Shown here: positions 1 through 6,704 of the stretch, in pieces | How positions within the stretch are numbered: position 1 is the stretch's first letter | How the letters are laid out: the number at the start of each line of letters is the position of its first letter | Notes under the pieces: generated by a model | The model's input: only the letters and a program-made list of their open reading frames with translations | Told to the model about the DNA's origin: nothing | The model's database searches: none | DNA from: Tetmemena sp. SeJ-2015 | Lineage: Eukaryota; Ciliophora; Spirotrichea; Sporadotrichida; Oxytrichidae | Assembly (NCBI GenBank): GCA_027382625.1 | Contig: JAJKFJ010024004.1 | Location: 1-23,934 of the forward strand | Direction: 5' to 3' | DNA: 23,934 bases | Made by a program: the position numbers and the translations under genes

Positions 1-57
1 AGATTAAGTTTAATTCACGGCCTAATAAATTAGTTCCATTTCATTCTTCCCCAAAAA

Positions 58-81
58 CGGACTAATTGACTAATTAGTCCG
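58..81. repeat. Perfect inverted repeat, 10-bp arms, 4-bp spacer
   Basis: Arms CGGACTAATT (58-67) and AATTAGTCCG (72-81) around GACT. Related direct repeats with core ATTAGTCAATT lie at about 149-184. The site is just upstream of gene 1. Function unknown. Confidence 0.8.
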
Positions 82-192
82 CCCTATTTGCTCGAGCCAG
101 TCTGCCTATGTCTTAGCAATCTCAATCTAATCTCTCGGATTTTTAATAAATTAGTCAATTAATCAATTTGTCGATTAGTCAATTTTTTTAAA

Positions 193-3100
193 ATGGCGCT
201 TGGCAAATTTAATTATGGTGTACTTTTAATTGAATACCGGTTAAAATTAAATATAGTTCACAGAGATTTGAATCCAGACAAGTTAACTGCCACGCATCAG
301 AGCTAGTAGAGATCAGCTTAGGAAGTGATTCATTTTGCATTCTACTACCTCCTCTTATCTATTAAATTCCTATCTATATTAAAAAACAAACTGTGATCAT
401 CTATAGCTTATTTGATGATTTGAAGTCATTCAATAGTCTTCAAGATGCCTAAATTTGTGCTAAGGCGCTCAAAGATTATCTCATTTTAAAAATAAATGAA
501 GGTATATTTATTTTGATAAAGATTACCTTGATAATGTGGACTTAAATTATACTAACTGCATAAATAATGGTAGAGGTCCCTAAAACTTAACTGTCTTCGC
601 AAATATTTACGATACTGCCATAAATTAAACTTGCATAAGTAATAGTACTCCCTTTAATTGGACCTTGTGCAATAATACCCTTCATGGTATTTGATAATTT
701 CACCATTAAATGTAATCCTTATTACGTGATTATCTTAGATTTAAAGAAAATTTCGAATATGATGCTAAAATTAACTCATTTAGGAAAATGATTTATAAAA
801 TATTTTTAATTTGAGACTGAGCCTAAAAGTTAATATAATTACTTAAATAATTTTCTGCAGAAGGGTTACATCTCCAGCATCATCAAATTATAAATAAGAT
901 TATTAAGATATTAAGTTCAATGAATTCAAATTTAGTAGGAAAAATAAAATGCGGTTGATTGATCCCCTCTACGGATACAAAATAGCATCAGCAGTGCTTT
1001 CTCTGCAGTTAGCATTTGCTCTCTCCCTCATTTTTCTGAACACGATTGGGGAGTTAAAATTCAGTGACCAAGACAACGCAATCGGCATCATGATGTTCGT
1101 TCACATTTTTGCCTATGTTCTAGAATACGCAAGGATTTTATCATCATATAAAATTACTATAATAATCATTATAGTTAAAATTTAAATGAAATTGCAAAGA
1201 AGTTAAAATAATAAATGAATAGTTGTAAAATGTTGGCCGTTAAATTGCGAGATAAGTAGCTCAATATGGGGCTTGCTCGATAGCTCATTAAATTAAAAGA
1301 ATAGTTTTATTGCCATTATGATAGGAGGTGCCTATGAAGAGATTTTTATGTCACAAACTCCCAACCAAGAAATTAGCCAAGTTCAAAAATTTATGACCGA
1401 AATAACTTTTTGTATAGACCTCCTACGAAGAAATTGCAAGGATGAAAGATGCTAAGAATTTTATACTTAATCGAATTATCATAATTTCAGACCAACATCT
1501 AACACTTCAACTGCCACGAATTTTTTTTAAATTTATTAATTTATTTATTAATTTAATTCTCTTTTTTATTGTAAGAAAATATTTTGCTTTAGATGATTAA
1601 GTCTCGCAGATCTTCACTAATATTTATAAATGGCGGACTTACCTTCCTCAACATAGCCATTTATTAGGGAGCAGTGTTCTATGCCCAGGTCAAGTACCTC
1701 AAGTCAAATCAAGATTCCCAAATGGATGCTCTTTACACCACAATCTAATCAAAAAGCGTCGCATCAAGAGAAGTTCTTATATCGCTCTTAATATGTAAAA
1801 ATGTCTTTATTTTGAATTAATTGGAAGATAAATTGCTAGAGCCAAATAATGGCTGCTGTTTGAAATTATTTTCTATTACACAGCTCTTGGCTCAACAGTG
1901 TTGTACCTTGTGCTATAGCACATATTCAACCTTGAAATCAAGATACCTAGATCCACAGAGCAAAATACTGAAGATGATGGCCAAGTTCAAGTGAGAATAA
2001 ACATTTAAGTAACCTATTAACTTTATGTGACAAATTTTATTGAGGATAGTAGATGACGATCACTTTTAGAGAATGGATATCAATGGAGCTAGTACGTAAA
2101 TAGACGATGCCTTTTTCTCATAATCAGTAGTTGGGGATCAGAAGTTACTCAAAAAGTCCACCACTCACTTTTGGGAAGAGGAAAATCAGAATCAGGATTT
2201 CTTAGCTTTGGTTTCAGATCAGCACAAGCAATTTATGTACCAGTCCCTTGTCTTTATCTTCTCCATTTAAACTTAATGCAATAAATTACTTACCACTATT
2301 TGATTAAACTTATTTATGTGCTCTGCTAACCAGTAGACTCTCCTCCTCCTAATAAGCCTTCATATCAAATTTCCATAGTCAATTATTTAATCTCTTCTCT
2401 ATTTCTATTTATTTCTTAATAGTGATTCAAGTAATACTAAATGGAATAATCTGGTTGAACTATCTTATCGACAACTTTTCTAAAATCACATTTAATTTTA
2501 GTTATCTCCAGTATTATATTTGAAATCAGTTACCCTGCCTGGGCTTCAAAGGTCTAGCAAGTAATTTGGCTTTTCTTGGCTGTGAACTTCCTTCAGATGA
2601 TTTACATGGTTGCTTTAATTTTTCATTAGAGATGTAATTTTTATAATCTATTGCTTCTTATGGAGACTATGAGTTGATCTACAGGTACTGGATCTACATA
2701 TACCTGAGCATAAACGTTTCATTCTTGATATCTTACATCACCTCTCACTATGCCCAACAAAAGGGCGAGAGACAAAGTGATACGCAAAAATTAATTATAC
2801 ACTTCATCATTCACAATATGAGATGATACGATTAATTACTTGTCGCTGACTGATGGACATGAGTTTGATAAGGTCACTCTTAAACCCACACTCATGACGT
2901 CTGTAGATTTAGGAGAAGACATCTACTCAATCACTTTCCTCAGTTACTACTGGGCCTATCTACAAAAGGTGGAGCTAAAGAAAATGCTTATTTAATAACC
3001 CATGCTTGGAGAACACAGAAATTAAACTTTCATCTATTAAATGAAGGTAAGGCTTTAAATCTAGGAATGACTCTCACTATGAGTGAAAGTATTGTGGCAA

Positions 3101-3978
3101 GCTTCGATGAGTTGCCGAGAAATGATCCAAGCCAGCCATACATAAACTACGCTCAAGAGGCAAGTAGAAATTTCAGCAATAGCGCCTTCGTGTTCATGAT
3201 TCAGAGCTTCCTAACTTACCTAGTTATAAATGAGTTCAGGATTTACAACACTGGCAATGTAGTAACTTTTGAAATTCTTATGTCCAGAATCTTCTGCGCA
3301 GCTGTCTTGCAAAATTAATGACTGCTTAATTTAAATAGATATTATTGCATATGAGCTTGGAAAGGGAGCAAAGGCTGTCTCTCTAAATGATATTTTAAAA
3401 AAAAGTTGTTTATATATTTATGATAAACTTCGCAAGACTGCACGTTCACAGCAGACAGACAAAGTATCCAATGATATTCATAGCTCTGATGCAGTTCTTA
3501 GTATCTTTAGGTACTGAGATAATAAATATTCTCCTCATTTGTGAGCAAGACTCAGTTCAAAACGTCATCATGAATTTCGTTGCTAAATATAGTGCCTATC
3601 TTTATTTATTATTGCTCTGGGAGTGATCGCTGAAATAGATGACTTATATGCAAGAACGCTGCACAACAGCCATGTGAGGAGAAGACTTATGGAAGGTGAC
3701 AATAGGATTCACATGACTCAAGCTGAAAAAATAATTGCTGAAAATGAAACTGTGGTGGAGAAACTCAAGAGCCCAGTGGCTTGGATTTATGAAGGTATGA
3801 GGCTACTCTACAATTGCTACTACTTCTATTTCATGCCATTCACGGTTATCATTTTAACTTTCATGTCTGATCTCTTTGGGGAGAAGAACTTTTATGGATT
3901 CATAGTAGACTTGGAGTCTACTATTCAGAGACTCGTCAAGCCAATTTAAATTTAATTGCATAATTCAATTTTATTTGA
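193..3978 (+). CDS. Gene 1: large multi-pass membrane protein (germline copy, 17 IESs)
   Basis: I do not recognise a named family. Starting at ATG 193 (after TTTTTTTAAA) and removing 17 pointer-flanked inserts gives one frame of about 980 codons using TAA/TAG as Gln. The N-terminal part (roughly residues 50-100) is rich in Cys and N-x-S/T sites (NLT, NQT, NST, NNT), suggesting a lumenal or extracellular region. About ten hydrophobic segments follow, for example SAVLSLQLAFALSLIFLN, LLFEIIFYYTALGSTVLYLV and FLISYITSHY. The C-terminal block contains TEIINILLICEQ followed by MNFVALGVIAEIDDLYA, a pattern I associate with ciliate membrane-protein families (recollection, not a search). A stretch HRDLKSFN created at the first MDS junction resembles a kinase catalytic loop, but the rest is not kinase-like. 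The stop is unresolved: TGA 3976-3978 is reached only if an 8-base TAATT-flanked unit (copies 3953-3957 and 3961-3965) is also removed. Confidence 0.72.
265..416. other. IES 1.1 (pointer GATTTGAA, 152 bp)
   Basis: Pointer copies at 265-272 and 417-424. Removal joins the ATG-193 frame to the downstream frame. The spacer is open in another frame, so this is a less certain call despite the 8-base repeat. Confidence 0.7.
471..517. other. IES 1.2 (pointer AAAGATTA, 47 bp)
   Basis: Pointer copies at 471-478 and 518-525. Removal shifts the frame by 2 and joins AKALKDY to LDNVDLNYTNC. Confidence 0.88.
681..698. other. IES 1.3 (pointer TTCA, 18 bp)
   Basis: Pointer copies at 681-684 and 699-702. The insert carries an in-frame TGA and is a multiple of three. 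A CAT pointer (683-685 and 704-706, 21 bp) would also work. Confidence 0.6.
807..847. other. IES 1.4 (pointer TAATTT, 41 bp)
   Basis: Pointer copies at 807-812 and 848-853. Removal joins FRKMIYKIFLI to FCRRVTSPASS. Confidence 0.85.
1171..1218. other. IES 1.5 (pointer ATAGTT, 48 bp)
   Basis: Pointer copies at 1171-1176 and 1219-1224. It is a multiple of three but contains an in-frame TGA, so retention would truncate the protein. Confidence 0.83.
1453..1571. other. IES 1.6 (pointer TAAGAA, 119 bp)
   Basis: Pointer copies at 1453-1458 and 1572-1577. Very AT-rich spacer. Removal joins KDERCQE to NILLQMIKSRR. Confidence 0.88.
1788..1816. other. IES 1.7 (pointer TTAAT, 29 bp)
   Basis: Pointer copies at 1788-1792 and 1817-1821. 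Removal joins REVLISLLI to GRQIARAKQW. Confidence 0.82.
1972..2050. other. IES 1.8 (pointer AGATGA, 79 bp)
   Basis: Pointer copies at 1972-1977 and 2051-2056. Removal joins TEQNTED to DDHFQRMDING. A GT...AG intron from 1991 would not give the right phase. Confidence 0.83.
2267..2303. other. IES 1.9 (pointer TTAAACTTA, 37 bp)
   Basis: Nine-base pointer copies at 2267-2275 and 2304-2312. Removal joins VFIFSIQT to YLCALLTSRL. Confidence 0.9.
2490..2517. other. IES 1.10 (pointer ATTT, 28 bp)
   Basis: Pointer copies at 2490-2493 and 2518-2521. Removal joins IDNFSKIT to FEISYPAWA. Confidence 0.75.
2610..2650. other. IES 1.11 (pointer TTGCTT, 41 bp)
   Basis: Pointer copies at 2610-2615 and 2651-2656. 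Removal joins LQMIYMVA to SYGDYELIYRYW. Confidence 0.87.
2778..2823. other. IES 1.12 (pointer TGATACG, 46 bp)
   Basis: Pointer copies at 2778-2784 and 2824-2830. Removal joins KGERQSD to TINYLSLTDGH. Confidence 0.88.
2984..3001. other. IES 1.13 (pointer ATGCTT, 18 bp), possible
   Basis: Pointer copies at 2984-2989 and 3002-3007. It is a multiple of three with no TGA, so the frame stays open with or without it. The AT-rich spacer and 6-base repeat support an IES. Confidence 0.55.
3027..3052. other. IES 1.14 (pointer CTTT, 26 bp)
   Basis: Pointer copies at 3027-3030 and 3053-3056. A frame shift here is required; the exact pointer is less certain. Confidence 0.65.
3307..3344. other. IES 1.15 (pointer TTGCA, 38 bp)
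   Basis: Pointer copies at 3307-3311 and 3345-3349. Removal joins MSRIFCAAVL to HMSLEREQRLSL. Confidence 0.85.
3387..3419. other. IES 1.16 (pointer ATGATA, 33 bp)
   Basis: Pointer copies at 3387-3392 and 3420-3425. Multiple of three, no TGA: retention would add 11 residues (IFQKKVVYIFM-like) without breaking the frame. Confidence 0.75.
3580..3611. other. IES 1.17 (pointer TTGCT, 32 bp)
   Basis: Pointer copies at 3580-3584 and 3612-3616. Removal creates MNFVALGVIAEIDD. Confidence 0.87.
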
Positions 3979-4168
3979 AGAAAGTTTCAAAATTATTAAA
4001 AAGTTAACAAAGTATAAAACAATAAAGAGTGAGAGTAACTTCTCTCTACTCAACCTTTATTTATTTTAATTTAAGCTTAATTTATTTAAATTTCATTTAA
4101 TCATAGTTTATATTCAAGACTTGAATAAGGAAAATATTAACTCATTAATTTTAGATATTGTTCTGTTT
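3979..4168. other. Convergent intergenic spacer, genes 1 and 2
   Basis: AT-rich DNA between two converging 3' ends. Nothing recognisable apart from TTTATTT/TTAATTT runs; no telomere repeat. Confidence 0.6.
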
Positions 4169-6211
4169 TCAATTTTTCTAAAGGGGTTTCTTGAGAAGGA
4201 AGGAAACCACAAATCCAGTTATATTCATTAGCATCACGATTATTAAGGGCAGAATACTTATTAAAACTTATAAAATAATATCATGCATATTATCTTTATA
4301 AAATAAATTTAAATTTTAAAAGCAGAGACTTGTTCTCTAGTTCTGCAATGAATGGAATGAAGATGCCAAATATTCGAGCGAAAGTCCCGCAAAAGCCCAA
4401 TCAACACTCTTTATAGGTTTGAGATGTTAGTTTACTTTATTTTAATGAATGACATAGTGACTATCTGAGCAGGGAAGAGCTCTACGTGAGCCACATAAAT
4501 TGCAGAGTAACTCATGCATACAAAAGTCTTCATTACAAAGAAGATGAGGGCGTACAGGAGCAAAGAAAATATATATACTAAAATGATTCACTTATATTAT
4601 AGCTAAGGAATAGTTGCTGGGTTAATGAACATGATTAAAAATAGCATGGAAGCAGTGAGGATGTAGGAAGTTCGAAGGGCCTTGATAATACTCATGTACT
4701 TTAAAGCAACATCGAAGAGTATATAGCCTGCGAAAGAGAAACCCATAGCTGCTCCAATTAAAAACACATCTCCTTGTAGATACTTGATGAATTCAATTTT
4801 TCAATCTTTTAAGAGATGAAGAAGTTGAAGAGATAGAATGTTGTATAGGATGCAAACCAACAGAATATCATGAAGAAAATGTTCATTAAGTTAATAGGTT
4901 GCCTCATTAGCTACATCTATTAATTCTTTCCTCCTCCTGTTACAATAGAAACTGCCTTCCCCTATCCTTTTTAAATTATTTTTAAGTATTTCTTTACCTT
5001 TTGAGCTTTGTGTCAACTGATTATAGAGATCAAGAGTGTTGTTGGTCTACTCTTAGCTGCTTTTATTTTATTTGAGTATGTATTAAAGATCTGCAATTAC
5101 CTTTTAGCTGTCTCCTGAGTTATGAGTGAATTTCAAGCTCTCTGTAAATCTCTAACTGAGCAGTAAGCCACCTGTAATTATAGTTATCACTAGAGCACTT
5201 GCTACAAACACTTGAGTGCTAAAGTAAAATTAAAAAGCAATCACATGAAATGGATTATTATTGTTCTTGAGTGTTATTGGAGATGTACTTCAAGTATAGA
5301 GAGCAGAAGATGAAAACCATAGAGTCGAGAATGAATACTTGAGAGGTGATTGAAGATACTCTCTTTGGCCCTACCATCTCCATTAGGTGAATGTATGTCA
5401 CATAGTTCTTGCTAAAAAAGCATTTAAAAAAATGCTGACGACAAGAAACCCGAGTACGAAAGTACTAAAGTAGTAAACTTTTATATTGGCTACAAGCAGC
5501 ATGCCAGTGTACACCACTACTGACACTACCGTCGATAGCAATTTAAAGAATGTAACCTTATATTTATTTTGACGATACAAATGTGAAGTACTTCTTGCCA
5601 TATTTATCAGCAAGGATTGGCAGAAACATGGACCCTATTAACTATCCCACGAATTCAAGCGTTCCAAAAAGTGAAATGAGGTAGGTGTCCGCACACAGCA
5701 AGTTCATTCTAGGAATCCAATTGTTTAAAGCGTAGCCATTTTAGATTAATAAAGAAAGAAGTAAGCTAAGAGAACAATTTTGCTGATCTATTTGATAATT
5801 AACCAGAACTCTTCCATCTGTGGAAGATGAGTCAAGGCCTCCGCATACTTATTCTCGAGAACAACTCTCAAAATTGGAGTTGACTCCTCCTGATTGAAAC
5901 TGGCAGGTGAAAGCGGATGAAGGAGGGTACATTAAGAAGAATCCGTAGTTGTATGCTACAACGGATGCATTTATATAGTGTAGATAGCAGATGGCCATAA
6001 AAATAAACTACCTTATTAAAATGATCCTCAATATTTTAAAATGTAGTGGAACTTTCCAAATGGAATAGACTGGATGACATCATCGATACAAAAATAGAAG
6101 CCTCATATATATTTTATCTCTAATTCAGATGCTTATAGATTGATTATCTGAGTTATATTTACTAGTGCACTCATCTTTTTTCTGGTCTGTGCCTAGTAAG
6201 CTTAAATGCAT
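4169..6211 (-). CDS. Gene 2: SLC22-like MFS transporter, paralog of gene 3 (11 IESs)
   Basis: Predicted plasma-membrane organic-ion or solute transporter; the substrate is unknown. From ATG 6211-6209 to TGA 4171-4169, after removing 11 pointer-flanked inserts, the coding length is exactly 535 codons (534 aa), usual for SLC22. Features in order: DDVIQSIPFGKF before TM1; YGFFLMYPP; a Cys-containing extracellular loop (FTCQ, SCSREQVC); NNWIPRMN; LFGTLEFVGQ; the MFS loop LADKYGKKYF after TM2; the family signature MEMVGPKRVSS; RFTESLKF after TM6 (the PES motif position); then TM7-12 with FVMKTFVCMSYSAIYVAHVE, ELFPAQIVTMSLGFC and the ending VSFLLKKPLQKN. ATG 6174 is a rival start, but only the ATG-6211 frame joins correctly to DDVIQS. 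Gene 3 is its tandem paralog upstream. Confidence 0.85.
4254..4326. other. IES 2.11 (pointer TCTGC, 73 bp)
   Basis: Copies at 4322-4326 and 4249-4253. Removal gives AELENKSLPLIIVMLMN, matching uninterrupted gene 3 VELENKAIPIVVILLMN. Confidence 0.92.
4402..4450. other. IES 2.10 (pointer ATT, 49 bp)
   Basis: Copies at 4448-4450 and 4399-4401. Removal gives QIVTMSLGFCGTFARIFGIF. It falls at the same protein position as IES 3.8 in gene 3. Confidence 0.72.
4578..4601. other. IES 2.9 (pointer TATA, 24 bp)
   Basis: Copies at 4598-4601 and 4574-4577 within a TA-rich tract, so the exact edges may slide. It removes an in-frame TGA. Confidence 0.6.
4792..4820. other. IES 2.8 (pointer TTCATC, 29 bp)
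   Basis: Pointer copies at 4815-4820 and 4786-4791. Removal gives LFNFFIKYLQGDVF, matching gene 3 LFNFFLKYIEGDLY. Confidence 0.93.
4890..4923. other. IES 2.7 (pointer TTAAT, 34 bp)
   Basis: Pointer copies at 4919-4923 and 4885-4889. Removal joins RRRKEL to MNIFFMIFCWFASY. Confidence 0.82.
5219..5273. other. IES 2.6 (pointer CACTCAAG, 55 bp)
   Basis: Pointer copies at 5266-5273 and 5211-5218. Removal gives KYISNNTQVFVASALVI, matching gene 3 KYFTHDTLVFVFIALAF. Confidence 0.93.
5414..5436. other. IES 2.5 (pointer AGCA, 23 bp)
   Basis: Pointer copies at 5433-5436 and 5410-5413. Removal gives GFLVVSKNYVTYIHLMEMVG, matching uninterrupted gene 3 GFLFTSKNFITYSHMIDFVG. Confidence 0.92.
5554..5584. 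other. IES 2.4 (pointer ACATT, 31 bp)
   Basis: Pointer copies at 5580-5584 and 5549-5553. Removal joins LADKYGKKYFT to FFKLLSTVVS. Confidence 0.83.
5743..5781. other. IES 2.3 (pointer AAAAT, 39 bp)
   Basis: Pointer copies at 5777-5781 and 5738-5742. Multiple of three and TGA-free; it would insert 13 residues (NCSLSLLL...) that gene 3 lacks. Confidence 0.78.
6005..6042. other. IES 2.2 (pointer ATTTT, 38 bp)
   Basis: Pointer copies at 6038-6042 and 6000-6004. Removal gives GKFHYIFMAICYLHY, same length as gene 3 GRFQYWMSSLVFLHY. Confidence 0.85.
6088..6130. other. IES 2.1 (pointer ATC, 43 bp)
   Basis: Pointer copies at 6128-6130 and 6085-6087. Removal joins NQSIS to IDDVIQSIPFGKF, aligned with gene 3 QIVSIQDILNAVPYGRF. 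Confidence 0.68.
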
Positions 6212-6704
6212 ATCCTCCTCTTTCTACAATTAAACAATTACTGATATTACCTTCAATAATTAAATTACAAAGCTGTTGTTTTCTTAGGTGATTAGAAATT
6301 TCTGACTGACAATTCTACTTCCTACTCTGTAGTCTACTCTCTCTATGCTTAATCATTTTCCATGTTTTTACTTTCTGCATTGGGAGTTTATTTTTTTTAG
6401 ATCTCGAGATCTTTGGCATATAGGCTCATCTTTTTTGAGTGTTTACAACTTGCTCTTATTTATATGATTAAATAAATATTTGTTTGATATATGATTCAGG
6501 ATTACAATATAGGAAAGTATGATGAAGAAGGGTCTATAATTAGATAAATAAATTAAATTCTCATCAAAATTAAGCACTCTCGATCATAGCTCGTTGCTCT
6601 AAACGAAGCAAGAAAATAGAAAAATAAATAGTTTGCTCATGCGAAGTATATATCTGATATTTAAAAAACTATTTTCAAGATAAATAATCTAGCATTGCTA
6701 GAAT
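6212..6704. other. Intergenic spacer between transporter paralogs
   Basis: About 490 bp of AT-rich DNA between the 3' end of gene 3 and the 5' end of gene 2. It must hold the gene 2 promoter. I see no RNA gene, telomere repeat or convincing extra MDS. Confidence 0.55.

Noticed and set aside
49..56. CCCCAAAA, the spirotrich telomere unit
   Set aside because: Only one unit is present; somatic telomeres are tandem arrays at molecule ends. A single copy is expected by chance.
193..396. Protein kinase gene fragment from the HRDL motif
   Set aside because: No glycine loop, VAIK lysine, DFG or APE motif is found around it, and the downstream protein is a membrane protein.
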